64,000 nt of DNA from CAYRNR01 sp964425605 (GCA_964425605.1 CAYRNR010000002.1:62001-126000); one strand, 5' to 3'. Numbered from the stretch's first letter, positions 33,597-43,633 are shown. Translations and numbers: made by a program. Notes: generated from the letters alone by a model not told the origin.

Positions 33597-35165
33597 CTAT
33601 CGCTTGATCCCGAACTTGCCCAGGATGCGGTTCAGCGCGTAGCTGACCTCTTCCAGCCCCACCAACCGCGCCACGGCGAAGTACACCAGCCCGAACGCCG
33701 ACAGCACGATCACCGCCACCGGGATCGGGTGCCACTGGGGAAGCACGAACAGCACCCCGCGCCCCACCGCGGCGGCCGCGGCGGCCGCCGCCAGCATCTT
33801 GACCACCGGCATCAGCCCCGGCCCCACCGCGCCGATCTTCTTGCCCAGGAAGCGCCGCAGCAGGGTCCACTCCAGCCAGGCCGCGACGCCTGCGCCCAGG
33901 CTGAGTCCCAGCGCCCCCAGGGGCTTGCCCTCGATCAGCACCTGGTCCAGGCGCCACATGATGGGCAGCGCGATCCCGGCCGAGGTCAGCACCCGCGCCA
34001 GGGCGACCCGCGCCGGCGTCTTGGTGTCGTGCAGCGCGAAGAACGCCGATGAGAACAGGCGCGATCCGGTGGACGCGATCAGCCCGACCGAGTAGCCGGC
34101 CAGCACCAGGTGCACCACCACCGTGTCGGCGCGGCCGAAGTCCCCCGACTGGTACAGGGCGCCGACGATCACGTCGCCCAGCACCAGGTAGCCCAGACAC
34201 GACGGCACCACCAGGAATGCGATGCGCCGCAGGCTCGTGTTGATGCGGCCACGCAGCACCTCGGTCGCCTCGCCGCGCTTGCGCGAGAGCTCAGGGAGCT
34301 CCGCCGCGGCCACCGACATCCCGAACAGGCTCACCGGCAGCACGTACAGGGTCTGGGCGTAGCCCAGCACGGCCACTGCGCCGTGGGCCAGCAGCGACGC
34401 CAGCACCAGGTCCAGCCAGCCACCCACCTGCACCACGCCGCGGCCGAGGATGGCCGGCCCGGCGTTGCGCACAGCCTCGCGCACGCCTTCGAGCTTGAGG
34501 TCCCAGCGGATCTTCAGGCTGCGCTCCAGCCGCAGCACCCACGGCAGCTGGATCGCGAACTGCAGCAGCCCGCCGCCCAGGGCTCCCCAGGCCAGCGCCA
34601 CCACCAGCGCCGCGCGGTCCAGCCGGCCTCCCAGCACCACCAGCACGCCGATCATCGCCGCGTTCCACAGCACCGGCGCCACGTAGGGGATGAAGAACTT
34701 GCGGTGGCTGTTGAGGATGCCCAGGGACCACGCGGCCAGCGCCAGCGTCCCGGTCATGGGGAAGATGATCCGCGTGCACGTGATGGTCAGCTCGCGCCGC
34801 TCGCCCTCGAAGCCGGGCGCGAACACCGTGACGATCACCGGCGCCAGCCCCACGCCGACCAGGGTCAGCACCCCCACCACCGCCAGCAGCAGCGCGAAGA
34901 TCGCCCCGGCCACGCGCCCCGCCTCCTCGTGGCGCTTCTGCTCCAGCAGCTCCGCGTACACCGGGATGAACGACGCGCTCAGCGTCCCCTCCCCCAGCAG
35001 GTTCTGCAGCACGTTGGGCATGCGCAGCGCCGCGCGGAACACGTCGGCGAACATGGAGGTGCCGAAGTAGTGGGCCAGAACGCGCTCGCGCACCAGCCCC
35101 GCCAGGCGGGACAGCAGGATGCCCGAAGCCACCATCACGGCGGCGAATCGGCCTCGCGAAGCCAT
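33597..35165 (-). CDS. murJ: Lipid II flippase MurJ/MviN
   Basis: 522 residues, standard MurJ length, with about 14 hydrophobic segments. The N-terminal SRLAGLVRERVLAHYFGTSMFADVFRAALRMPN is the MviN signature, including the conserved Arg residues, and LLGEGTLSASFIPVY follows. It moves the lipid-linked peptidoglycan precursor across the inner membrane. Transcribed leftward, 48 bases upstream of a CheB-type gene oriented the same way but probably separately expressed. Confidence 0.93.
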   Translation of the reverse strand: MASRGRFAAVMVASGILLSRLAGLVRERVLAHYFGTSMFADVFRAALRMPNVLQNLLGEGTLSASFIPVYAELLEQKRHEEAGRVAGAIFALLLAVVGVLTLVGVGLAPVIVTVFAPGFEGERRELTITCTRIIFPMTGTLALAAWSLGILNSHRKFFIPYVAPVLWNAAMIGVLVVLGGRLDRAALVVALAWGALGGGLLQFAIQLPWVLRLERSLKIRWDLKLEGVREAVRNAGPAILGRGVVQVGGWLDLVLASLLAHGAVAVLGYAQTLYVLPVSLFGMSVAAAELPELSRKRGEATEVLRGRINTSLRRIAFLVVPSCLGYLVLGDVIVGALYQSGDFGRADTVVVHLVLAGYSVGLIASTGSRLFSSAFFALHDTKTPARVALARVLTSAGIALPIMWRLDQVLIEGKPLGALGLSLGAGVAAWLEWTLLRRFLGKKIGAVGPGLMPVVKMLAAAAAAAAVGRGVLFVLPQWHPIPVAVIVLSAFGLVYFAVARLVGLEEVSYALNRILGKFGIKR

Positions 35166-35213
35166 CGACGGATCTTCCCCTGTTTCCTCTAGTCAGCGAA
35201 AGGGGGCCCGGGC

Positions 35214-35789
35214 TTATTCCAATGCGCCGGGAGCGCACAGCTCGATCAACAGCGGCGCGATCTCCTCCAGCTCGACCACGTGGTGGGCGACGCCGGCGTC
35301 GATGACCGCCCCGGGCATCTGGGGGACCTCGGCCGTCCGCGCGTCCTGCGCGATGACCACCCCCCCGGCGTCCCGGACCCGCCGCGCCCCATCCAGGCCG
35401 TCGGCGTTGGCGCCGGTGAGCACCACCGCGAGGACACCCGCTCCGAAGGCGTCCACCGCCGACTCGAACAGCACGTCCACCGAGGGGCGGGCGAAGCGAA
35501 CCGGCGCGTCGGTGCAGAGCTCGCATCCGTCCTCGGCCACCAGCAGGTGGTAGTCGGGCGGCGCGAAATACACGTTCGCGGCGAGGAGCGGCTCCTTGTC
35601 GTCCGGTTCGAGCAGCCGCAGGGGTGTCCCGGGCTGCAGGATGGAGATCAGCGTGCCGACCGAGTGGCGGTGGCGGTGCTGGACCACGGCCACGGGGACA
35701 GGGAGATCCGCGGGCAGGGCGCCGAGCAGGGTTCGCAGGGCCCTCAGCCCCCCCGCCGAGGCCCCGATCACCACGAGGGCGGTGTCCAT
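35214..35789 (-). CDS. CheB-type methylesterase lacking receiver domain
   Basis: 191 residues with only the CheB catalytic domain: GASAGGLRAL (Ser11), VQHRHRHS (His), and LTGANADGLDG (Asp) form the triad. The N-terminal receiver of chemotaxis CheB is absent. The start codon overlaps the CheR stop (TGATG), so it is translationally coupled. It is the last gene of a six-gene signalling operon. With no chemoreceptor gene here, its target may be a non-chemotaxis protein or the operon's kinase. Confidence 0.88.
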   Translation of the reverse strand: MDTALVVIGASAGGLRALRTLLGALPADLPVPVAVVQHRHRHSVGTLISILQPGTPLRLLEPDDKEPLLAANVYFAPPDYHLLVAEDGCELCTDAPVRFARPSVDVLFESAVDAFGAGVLAVVLTGANADGLDGARRVRDAGGVVIAQDARTAEVPQMPGAVIDAGVAHHVVELEEIAPLLIELCAPGALE

Positions 35790-36619
35790 CAGATCCGCTT
35801 CCGGAACAGCCGCTCGTGGAGATCCAGGGCCTCGTATCGATCGGCCACTGCCGAGACACGCAGCGTCTCCTTGCTGCCCAGACCCAGCACGCCGAGGCTG
35901 CACAGGCTGTCGAGGAACAGCTGGTGGACCCGGTCCTGCAGGTCCCGGTTGAAGTAGATCATCACGTTGCGGCAGAGGATGGCCTGGAACTCGTTGAACG
36001 AGCCATCCGTGACCAGGTTGTGGCGCGAGAACACCACGTTGTCGCGGAGCGAGGGGTCGAACACGACGCGGTCGTACCGCGCGGTGTAGTACTCCGAGAA
36101 CGACCGCTGCCCCCCACCTCGCTGATAGTTCTCGGTGTACTCCTTCATCTGGCCCAGCGCGTAGATCCCGGCCTCCGCCGTCTCCAGGACGCTCGCGTCG
36201 AGGTCGGTGGCGTAGATCCGGCTGCGCTCCTCCAGCCCCTCCTCTCGCAGCAGGATCGCCAGGGAGTACACCTCCTCACCGCTGGCGCAGCCCGCCACCC
36301 AGATCCGCACGAAGGGGTAGGTACGCAACAACGGCACGGCGTGCTCGCGGAACGCCGCGAAGAACCCCGGAGTGCGGAACATGGAGGAGACGTTGACCGT
36401 CCAGGTCCTCACGAGCCGATCCAGGCTGCCGGGCTCGTGGAGGACGCGCTCTTGCAGCGCCGAGACGGTGTCCACCCCCTCCTCGAACATCAGCTTGCGG
36501 ACCCGCCGGCGCAGCGACGCCCGCGCGTAGTCGCGGAAGTCGTACCCGTGGTGGCGGAAGAGCCCCTCCAGCAGCAGGTCGATCTCGATCTCCTGCAGGG
36601 CGCGGGGATCATCGCTCAT
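35789..36619 (-). CDS. CheR-type glutamate methyltransferase
   Basis: 276 residues. N-terminal CheR_N helices (about 10-70, HHGYDFRDYARASLRRRVRKLM) followed by the SAM-binding domain with IWVAGCASGEEVYSLAILL, YATDLDASVLETA, and VVFSRHNLV; NVMIYFNRDLQ is the conserved catalytic loop. It overlaps the upstream kinase by 11 bases and CheB by one. It should methylate Glu residues on a partner protein opposite CheB. Confidence 0.92.
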   Translation of the reverse strand: MSDDPRALQEIEIDLLLEGLFRHHGYDFRDYARASLRRRVRKLMFEEGVDTVSALQERVLHEPGSLDRLVRTWTVNVSSMFRTPGFFAAFREHAVPLLRTYPFVRIWVAGCASGEEVYSLAILLREEGLEERSRIYATDLDASVLETAEAGIYALGQMKEYTENYQRGGGQRSFSEYYTARYDRVVFDPSLRDNVVFSRHNLVTDGSFNEFQAILCRNVMIYFNRDLQDRVHQLFLDSLCSLGVLGLGSKETLRVSAVADRYEALDLHERLFRKRI

Positions 36620-39600
36620 GCAGCCACACCCTCAGCAGGGACAGCAGCTGGGACACGTCCACCGGCTTGGAGATGTAGTCCGATGCGCCGGCGTCCAGGC
36701 ACCGCTGTCGGTCGCCGCGCATCGCCTTGGCGGTCAGTGCGATGACGGGCAGCTCCTCGAGGCGGGGGATCTCGCGGATCGCGCGCATGGCCTCGTAGCC
36801 ATCCATCTCGGGCATCATGATGTCCATCAGCACCGCGTCGAATCCCTCTTCCCCTGTCAGCTTCGCCAGCCCGTCCCGACCGTTCTCCGCGAACGCCACC
36901 TCGGCGCCGCGGGCCTCGAGGACGCTGGTCAACGCGAAGATGTTGCGCAGATCATCGTCGACCACCAGCAGCCGCTTGCCCTGCAGGTCGGTCTCGTCGC
37001 CGAGGGTCTTGCGCGTCGTCCGGGGGCGACCCCTGGGCAGCTCCTCGTTCACGCGGTGGAGGAACAGCGCCGTCTCCTGCAGCAGCCGATCGGGCGAGCG
37101 GACGTCCTTGACCACGATCGCCCGGGTCCGGCGGCCCAGCAGGGTGGTCTCCTTCCGGGTCAGCTCGCGGCCGGTGTAGACGACCACGGGGAGATTGTCG
37201 AGGCCCTGGGCCTCCATCTCCTGCAGGACCTCGAAGCCGCTGACCCCGGGCAGCCCCAGGTCCAGCACCATGCAGTCGAACCTGTGCGTCTGCAGCAGCT
37301 CGAGCGCCTCGGCCCCGGTCTCGGCCTCGGTGATGCGCACGTCCTCTGCCGCGAGCAGCTCGGACAGCGCGCGACGCTCGATGGCGTCGTCCTCCACCAG
37401 CAGGAGTCGACGGTCCGACCGCTCGATGAAGGCCTCGAGCTCGGACAGCGCGGCGTCCAGCTGTCCGCGGTCCACCGGCTTCTCCATCGCGGCGACGGCG
37501 CCGCCGTAGATGGCCCGCTTCTCGTCCACCGCCGCGGAGACCACGTGGACCGGGACCGGGCGGGTGCGCGGATCGTCCTTGAGCCGCTCGAGCACGGCGT
37601 AGCCGTCCATGCCCGGCAGGCCGATGTCGAGGATGATGGCGTCGGGCCTGTGGTGGAAGGCCAGGCTCAGCCCGCTCTCGCCGTCCCCCGCCGCGATACA
37701 GCGGAATCCACGCTCCCGGGCGAGGTCGCGCAACCCGCACGCGAAGCCCTCGTCGTCCTCGATCAGCAGGACCGTGCGTTGCCCTGGCTCGATGGCGTCG
37801 CGATCGTCATCGATGAACGGCACCAGGGCTTCGGCGGGGGGAATCTCCAGGGACAGCGAGAGGGACTCCTCACCCGTATCGCCGTCCTCGACGAACCCGG
37901 CCGCAGCCTCCAGCGTCTCCTCGGTCTCGGGAGAGGAGGCCACCGGCAGGCGCAGGGTGAAGGTGCTGCCCTCCTCGGGCACGCTCGAGACGGTGAGCTC
38001 GCCGCCGAGGAGGTTCACGATCTCCCGGGAGATGGACAACCCCAGCCCGGTCCCCCCGTACCGGCGGCTCGTCGAGCCGTCCACCTGCTGGAACGCCTCG
38101 AAGATGACCTGCTGCTCCTGGGGCGGGATGCCGATCCCCGTATCGGCCACCGCGAAGGTGACCCCATCGGGGCCATCCGGTGCGACGCTCAGCGTGACGC
38201 TCCCGCGCCGGGTGAACTTGAACGCGTTGGACAGCAGGTTCTTGAGCACCTGCTTGAGCCGGCGCTCGTCCGTGCGGATCTCGCCGGGGAGGCCGTCGGC
38301 GAGCTCCACGGCCAGGGAGACCTCGCCTTGCTCGGCCACGGGCTCGAAGCTGCGCTCCATCTGCTGGGCCAGGACGCCGAGGTCGACCCCGACGATCTCC
38401 AGATCCATGGTCCCCGACTCGATCTTCGCCAGGTCGAGGATCTCGTTGATCAGCACCAGCAGATCCGCCCCGGACGACTGGACCGTCTCGGCGTACTCCA
38501 CCTGCTTGCCCGTGAGGTTGCCGTCGGCGTTGTCCGCCAGCAGCGACGAGAGGATCAGCATGCTGTTGAGCGGCGTGCGCAGCTCGTGGGACATGTTGGC
38601 CAGGAACTCGGACTTGTAGCGAGACGTCAGCGCGAGCTGCTCGGCCCGGACCTCCAGCTCCCGCCGCGCCGTCTCGATCTTGGTGTTCTGGGCCCGGATC
38701 GATCGCTGCTGCTCCTCCAGCAAGCGGGCCTTCTCCTCCAGCTCCTCGTTGGCCTGCCGCAGCTCCTCGCCCTGTACCCCGAGCTCCTCGGCCTTCTCCT
38801 CCAGCTCCTCGTTGGTCTGCCGCAGCTCCTCCTCCTGGACCTGCAACTCCTCGTTGGTCGACTTGAGCTCCTCCTGCTGGGCCTGCAACTCCTCGTTGGC
38901 TGCCTCCAGGGCCTGGGCGCCCTCCTCGGTCTTGCGCAGCATCCGCTCCAGCTCGGCGCGATTCTGATGCGCATTCACGGCGATCCCGACGCTCTCCATG
39001 GCGTCCCTCAGCAGCGCCAGGTCGTCCGCCGACGGCTCGTCGAAGAACCCCAGCTCCACCACACCGAGGACCTGGCCCCCGAACCGGAACGGCAACACGG
39101 CCACCGTCGCGGCGGGCGCGTCCACGAGCCCCGAGGCCAGCCGGAGCTGGTCCCCTGGCAGGGCCTCCACCACGACCTCGCGGCCCTCCCGGGCCACCTG
39201 GCCGACCAGCCCCTCGTTCAGGGCGAATCCGCGGGCAGCCTCCCCCTCGCGGGCGTAGGCGTGGGCCCCGATCAGGTCGACTCGATCGTCCGCCACCACG
39301 TACATGGCCCCGACGCGGGCGGACGTCCTGGCGCACAGGAAGCTCGTCGCTTCCTGCGCCATGGTCTCGATCCTGGCGTTGTGGCGGAGGATGTCCTTGA
39401 ACTCCGACTGCGCCGTGGCATGGGAGAGCTGCCTGCGGTTGTCCTCGGTCAGCTCGCGTAGCCGCGCCACCATCTGGTTGACCGCCCTCGCCAGCGTGTC
39501 CTTGTCCCCCTTCTCCTCCATGGTCAGGTCCAGGTTGCCCGCCGCGATCTCCGAGGCCACCTGGGCCATCCCCTGGAGTGAAGCGGCCATGCGGTTGAAC

Positions 39601-40715
39601 GCCCTGGCCAGCGCTCCGATCTCGTCGCTGGAGCCCTCGGGCGCGCGCGCCGTCAGATCACCGCTGCCCAGCTGGGCCGTCGACTCGGACAGCGCCGCGA
39701 TGGGCCGCGAGAACGAGCGGGCCACGACCAGCGCCATGAGGACGAGGGCCGTCACCACCGCGAGGCCGAACAGCCCCCCCCACCGGCTCAGGGTGCGCAC
39801 GGGCGCGAACGCCTCCTCGGTGTCGATCTTCACCACCATCGCCCAGCGCATCTGGGGGAGATAGCGCCACGCGGCCAGCACCTCCTCCCCGCGGTAGTCC
39901 ACATAGATACCGTCGCCGCGCTTGCCGGCGAGGGCCTGCTGCACCGGGTGGTCGGAGCTGGCGGGCACCGCGCGGACGAACGCAGCCGAGGCATCGTGGC
40001 GCGTGGGCGTGAGGAAGGTGATCCGTTCGCCGGACTCCGACGCGAGGATCGTCTCGCCGGTCTCGCCCAGGCTCGCGAAGTTCATGGCCAGGTCGGTGAT
40101 CGAGGCGGTGTCCAGTTGCAGCGCGAGGGCGCCTTGCAGCTCCCCTGCGCCGAAGACCGGCGCCGCGAGGAAGGCCGCGGGTTCGCCCGACGGCTCGTAG
40201 AACTCGAACTCGGACACCTCCGTGTCCAGCAACGTGCAGGTGCGCTCGAAGACGCGGGCCAGCTGGCTGTGCCGGTACTCGCCCGTGCCGAGGCTGGTCC
40301 CGAAGTCCGCCTCGCGGGCGACCGAGAACACGATGGTGCCGCCCGGCTCGACCAGGAACAGGTCGTGGTACCCGAAGGTCTCGGCCAGGTGGGCCAGGAA
40401 TTCTCGATAGCGCGCATCCACCTGCTGGTACTCGGGCGATTCGCTGCCGTGCTCGTGGAACGCCGTGCGCAGCTCGACCACCGCATCCGCGACGGTGGGA
40501 TCGAGGGCCATCACCCTGGCGTCGCGCTGGCGCTCCCTGAAGTACCCCTCGATCCGCTTGGCGCGGTCGCCTGCTGCGGTGTTCAGCGACTCGGTGATGG
40601 CGTCATCGATGCGGTCCGCGACGAAGCGGTACGCCAGGAGACCCGCGCCGAGCGTGGGGACCAGCGCCGCGAGGAGGAACCAGGCCAGCAGGCGGCGGAA
40701 GATGCGCGATCTCAC
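36609..40715 (-). CDS. Giant hybrid histidine kinase with three receiver domains
   Basis: 1368 residues from the GTG at 40715, which overlaps the stop of the binding-protein gene (GTGA). Order: membrane helix (about 6-28), periplasmic sensor (about 30-310, Cache-like), second helix, HAMP (about 335-385), GAF (about 448-578), a long coiled coil of EEL(Q/R)xxNEEL heptads (about 595-690), HisKA with MSHELRTPLNSM (about 709), HATPase (NAFKFT, DTGIGIP, GTGLGLS), then receivers near 982 (DIGLPGMDG), 1105 (DLGLPGVSG) and 1248 (DIMMPEMDG). Its neighbours suggest input from the periplasmic binding protein and output via CheR/CheB-linked adaptation. Confidence 0.9.
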   Translation of the reverse strand: MRSRIFRRLLAWFLLAALVPTLGAGLLAYRFVADRIDDAITESLNTAAGDRAKRIEGYFRERQRDARVMALDPTVADAVVELRTAFHEHGSESPEYQQVDARYREFLAHLAETFGYHDLFLVEPGGTIVFSVAREADFGTSLGTGEYRHSQLARVFERTCTLLDTEVSEFEFYEPSGEPAAFLAAPVFGAGELQGALALQLDTASITDLAMNFASLGETGETILASESGERITFLTPTRHDASAAFVRAVPASSDHPVQQALAGKRGDGIYVDYRGEEVLAAWRYLPQMRWAMVVKIDTEEAFAPVRTLSRWGGLFGLAVVTALVLMALVVARSFSRPIAALSESTAQLGSGDLTARAPEGSSDEIGALARAFNRMAASLQGMAQVASEIAAGNLDLTMEEKGDKDTLARAVNQMVARLRELTEDNRRQLSHATAQSEFKDILRHNARIETMAQEATSFLCARTSARVGAMYVVADDRVDLIGAHAYAREGEAARGFALNEGLVGQVAREGREVVVEALPGDQLRLASGLVDAPAATVAVLPFRFGGQVLGVVELGFFDEPSADDLALLRDAMESVGIAVNAHQNRAELERMLRKTEEGAQALEAANEELQAQQEELKSTNEELQVQEEELRQTNEELEEKAEELGVQGEELRQANEELEEKARLLEEQQRSIRAQNTKIETARRELEVRAEQLALTSRYKSEFLANMSHELRTPLNSMLILSSLLADNADGNLTGKQVEYAETVQSSGADLLVLINEILDLAKIESGTMDLEIVGVDLGVLAQQMERSFEPVAEQGEVSLAVELADGLPGEIRTDERRLKQVLKNLLSNAFKFTRRGSVTLSVAPDGPDGVTFAVADTGIGIPPQEQQVIFEAFQQVDGSTSRRYGGTGLGLSISREIVNLLGGELTVSSVPEEGSTFTLRLPVASSPETEETLEAAAGFVEDGDTGEESLSLSLEIPPAEALVPFIDDDRDAIEPGQRTVLLIEDDEGFACGLRDLARERGFRCIAAGDGESGLSLAFHHRPDAIILDIGLPGMDGYAVLERLKDDPRTRPVPVHVVSAAVDEKRAIYGGAVAAMEKPVDRGQLDAALSELEAFIERSDRRLLLVEDDAIERRALSELLAAEDVRITEAETGAEALELLQTHRFDCMVLDLGLPGVSGFEVLQEMEAQGLDNLPVVVYTGRELTRKETTLLGRRTRAIVVKDVRSPDRLLQETALFLHRVNEELPRGRPRTTRKTLGDETDLQGKRLLVVDDDLRNIFALTSVLEARGAEVAFAENGRDGLAKLTGEEGFDAVLMDIMMPEMDGYEAMRAIREIPRLEELPVIALTAKAMRGDRQRCLDAGASDYISKPVDVSQLLSLLRVWLHER

Positions 40716-41980
40716 GAGCCGGCCTCCCCAGCGCCGGGGCTGGACCAGCGCCCACCCCACCCCTGGTACAGCTCGTCCAGGAACGCGTCCCACTCCGCCC
40801 GCGTGCGGGTGGGCGGGTAGGGGACGGGTTGAATCGGCCGATCCGAGTCCCAGACGACCTCGAACTGACCGTCCGCGCCGATCCTGCCGATCCGCACCGT
40901 CTTCCAGGTGTGGTTGCTGTCCGGATCGATGTGGACCATGCCCTCGGGCGCCAGCAGGCTCTGGCCCGCCAGCGCCGTCCGCACGTCCCGGATCTCCACC
41001 GTTCCCGCCTCCTCCGCAGCCTGGGCCCAGAGGCGGACGCCGAAGTAGGCGGCCTCCATGGGATCGCTCACGACGCGCTCGGCGCCGAAGCGTCCCCGGA
41101 ACGACTCCACGAAGGCTCGGTTCTGCGCGGTGGTGAGGGACTGGAAGTAGTTCCAGGACGCCAGATCGCCGACCATCTTCGGCACGTCCATGGACTGCAG
41201 CTCCGGCTCGGCGATGCTGAAGGACATCGTGGGGATCGCCTCGGACGTGACGCCGGCCGCCCGCAGCGCGGCGAAGAACGCCACGTTGGTGTCGCCGTTG
41301 ATGGTGTTGAGGATGACGTCGGGCTGAGCCTCGACGATCCGGTCCACCACGTCCTGGACCTCGCTGCTACCCAGCGGGATGTACGCCTCTCCCACGATCT
41401 CGGCACCCAGCGCGGCGGACTGGTCCCGGATGACCTCGTTGGCGGCCCTGGGGAAGACGTAATCCGACGCCACGAGGAAGAACCGCTTGCCCAGGTGATC
41501 GGCGCACCACTTGACCGCGGGCACGATCTGCTGGTTCGGGGCGGCGCCGGTGTAGACGATGTTCGGGGACAGCTCCATCCCCTCGTACTGCACCGGATAG
41601 AACAGCAGGTGCCCGCGCTCCTCGAACACGGGCCGCACGGTCTTGCGACTGGCCGAGGTCCAGCAACCGAAGACCACGTCCACGCCCTCGGCGGTGATCA
41701 GTCGCTCGGCCTCCACGGCAAACGTGGGCCAATCGGAGCGGCCGTCGGCCACCACGGCCTCCAGCGGCCGGCCCAGCACCCCACCCCCTTCGTTCAGCTC
41801 CTCGATCGCCAGTCGCGTGGCGTCCACCACCGGCGATTCGCTCATGGCCATGGTCCCGGTCAGGGAGTGCAGGATGCCCACCCGGATCGGTTTCTCGGCC
41901 TCGCCGCGACAGCCCGGCGACCCGCCCAGGACCACGACGATGCCCAGGGCGATCAGACCAACGACGGTCGTGTGCCTCAT
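40712..41980 (-). CDS. UrtA/AmiC-like periplasmic ligand-binding lipoprotein
   Basis: 422 residues. Signal peptide with lipobox GSPGC, then a type I periplasmic binding fold of the urea/short-chain amide group: IRVGILHSLTGTMAMSESPVVDATRLAIEELN, VFGCWTSASRKTV, LLFYPVQYEG, YTGAAPNQQ. This closely follows UrtA. There are no urt permease or ATPase genes here. Instead it lies between a receiver gene and a membrane kinase, overlapping both by four bases. It is best read as a periplasmic sensor subunit for the kinase, detecting urea or a similar small amide. Confidence 0.85.
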   Translation of the reverse strand: MRHTTVVGLIALGIVVVLGGSPGCRGEAEKPIRVGILHSLTGTMAMSESPVVDATRLAIEELNEGGGVLGRPLEAVVADGRSDWPTFAVEAERLITAEGVDVVFGCWTSASRKTVRPVFEERGHLLFYPVQYEGMELSPNIVYTGAAPNQQIVPAVKWCADHLGKRFFLVASDYVFPRAANEVIRDQSAALGAEIVGEAYIPLGSSEVQDVVDRIVEAQPDVILNTINGDTNVAFFAALRAAGVTSEAIPTMSFSIAEPELQSMDVPKMVGDLASWNYFQSLTTAQNRAFVESFRGRFGAERVVSDPMEAAYFGVRLWAQAAEEAGTVEIRDVRTALAGQSLLAPEGMVHIDPDSNHTWKTVRIGRIGADGQFEVVWDSDRPIQPVPYPPTRTRAEWDAFLDELYQGWGGRWSSPGAGEAGS

Positions 41981-42387
41981 TCGCTCTCCAGTTCCGCCCC
42001 CGCCGCCGGTCCGGCCGCGGCCAGGATGCGCGCCACCACGTCCTCGTAGTTCACGTGCCCCTTGAGCAGGAAGTCCCGCGCCCCTGCTGCCACGGACTCG
42101 GCGGCGACCCCGCCTTCCCCTCGACCGCTCATCACCACCACGCAGGCCTCGGGGGCCCCGTCGAGGATCGCGGTCACCGTCCGTGTACCCACGCTGTCGG
42201 GCAGCGACAGGTCGGTCACGACCACGTCGATGGGGTGCTGCTCGAGCAGCGCCAGCCCGTCGGCCAGCCTGGCTGCCGTCCTCACGACGATGCCCGGCGG
42301 GCCCAGCAGCCGCAGGAACTCCCCAAGCAGCGCCGCCTGCGGCGCGTCGTCTTCGATGATCAGGACCGCCACGGATGAAGACGTCAT
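41977..42387 (-). CDS. Single-domain response regulator
   Basis: 136 residues, receiver only: LIIEDDAPQ acidic pocket, phospho-acceptor Asp in VVTDLSLPDSVG, Ser in VMSGRGEGG, Lys in FLLKGHV. No output domain. It overlaps the upstream kinase stop (TGATG) and the binding-protein start (ATGA). It probably relays phosphate between the two kinases or to a distant phosphotransfer protein. Confidence 0.88.
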   Translation of the reverse strand: MTSSSVAVLIIEDDAPQAALLGEFLRLLGPPGIVVRTAARLADGLALLEQHPIDVVVTDLSLPDSVGTRTVTAILDGAPEACVVVMSGRGEGGVAAESVAAGARDFLLKGHVNYEDVVARILAAAGPAAGAELESE

Positions 42388-43577
42388 CACGGCGCCTCCT
42401 CGGTCTGAGCCACCGCGGGAATCGTGAACACGAACCGGGCTCCTGCGCCCTGGCGCGACTCCGCCCAGATGGCCCCGCCGTGGGTCTCGACGATCTTGCG
42501 GGCGATGGCCAGCCCCATCCCGGTACCGTCGAACTCCTCGCGCGTGTGCAGTTTCTGGAAGATCTCGAAGATGCGCTTGGCGAACTGCGGTTCGAAACCG
42601 ATGCCGTTGTCCCGCACCTCGAAGCACCAGTCGTCGCCTTGCCGGGTGACGCTGACGTCGACCCTCGGGGGTGCGTCCGAGCGGAACTTGATGGCGTTCT
42701 GGACGAGGTTCTGGAAGAGCTGCACGAGGAGGTTGGGATACCCCTGCACCGCAGGCAACGGCTCCACGACCACCGAGGCTCCGGTCTCCTCGATCATCAG
42801 CTGCAGGTTCTCGCGCACCACCAGGAGGATCTCGTCACAATCCACCCGTACGGGGGGATCGCCGGAGCCACTGCGCACCCTCGCGTGCGCCAGCAACCCG
42901 GTGAGCTGCTCGGTCATCCGCCCCGCGGCGTCGACCGAGAACTGGATGTACCGCTCGGCCTCGTCGTCCAGCCTCCCCTCGCACCGCTGCGAGAGCAGAC
43001 CGAGGAAGCTCGCGATCACCCGCACGGGCTGCTGGAGATCGTGCGAGATGATGTACGCGTACTGTTCCAGCTCCTCGTTGGATCGCTCGAGCTCCAGGGC
43101 CTGCTCCTCGAGCTTCCTCGCCGCGGCCTCCGCCTCCAGGGCCTGCACGCGGAGCTGCTCGGTCTTGCGGTGGAGCTCCAGGAACACCTTGACCTTGGAG
43201 CGCAGGATCGCGGGGACCAGGGGCTTGAACAGGAAGTCCACGGCGCCCGCGTCATACCCCTCCACCTGCTTGGCCTCGGTCTTGTCACCCGCGGTGACGA
43301 ACAGGATGGGCGTGTGCTCGAAGCGCGCGTTCTGGCGGATGAGCGAGGCCGTCTCGAAGCCGTCCATGCCGGGCATCTGCACGTCCAGCAGGATCAGCGC
43401 GACGGGGTGCAGCAACAGGTACCGCAACGCCTCTTCACCGGACGCGGCTTCGGCCAGGCGGGCGTCCATGTCCCCGAGTATCCCGCGGTACGCCAGGAGG
43501 TTCTCCGGGCGGTCGTCGACGAGCAGGATCGTCGGCGATCGGGACGGACCCGTGGACCGATGCGTGCTGGACTTCAT
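42387..43577 (-). CDS. Receiver-histidine kinase hybrid (soluble)
   Basis: 396 residues. An N-terminal receiver (about 15-130) has ILLVDDRPENLL, LILLDVQMPGMDG and FLFKPL. A coiled coil (about 135-165, EAAARKLEEQALELERSNEELEQ) leads to a HisKA domain with ISHDLQQPVRVIASFL, the phytochrome-like His motif, and an HATPase domain with NLVQNAIKF, DNGIGF and GTGMGLAIARKI. No membrane segment. First gene of the signalling operon, so a phosphorylated receiver could control its own kinase. Confidence 0.9.
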   Translation of the reverse strand: MKSSTHRSTGPSRSPTILLVDDRPENLLAYRGILGDMDARLAEAASGEEALRYLLLHPVALILLDVQMPGMDGFETASLIRQNARFEHTPILFVTAGDKTEAKQVEGYDAGAVDFLFKPLVPAILRSKVKVFLELHRKTEQLRVQALEAEAAARKLEEQALELERSNEELEQYAYIISHDLQQPVRVIASFLGLLSQRCEGRLDDEAERYIQFSVDAAGRMTEQLTGLLAHARVRSGSGDPPVRVDCDEILLVVRENLQLMIEETGASVVVEPLPAVQGYPNLLVQLFQNLVQNAIKFRSDAPPRVDVSVTRQGDDWCFEVRDNGIGFEPQFAKRIFEIFQKLHTREEFDGTGMGLAIARKIVETHGGAIWAESRQGAGARFVFTIPAVAQTEEAP

Positions 43578-43633
43578 GCTAACGACCTGGCTCCCCACCG
43601 AGGAGAAGGGTATCAGAGCATCGTCCAGCGGAA

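Noticed and set aside
40712..41980. Urea ABC transporter operon
   Set aside because: Only the binding protein is present; both neighbours are signalling genes and no permease or ATPase is nearby.
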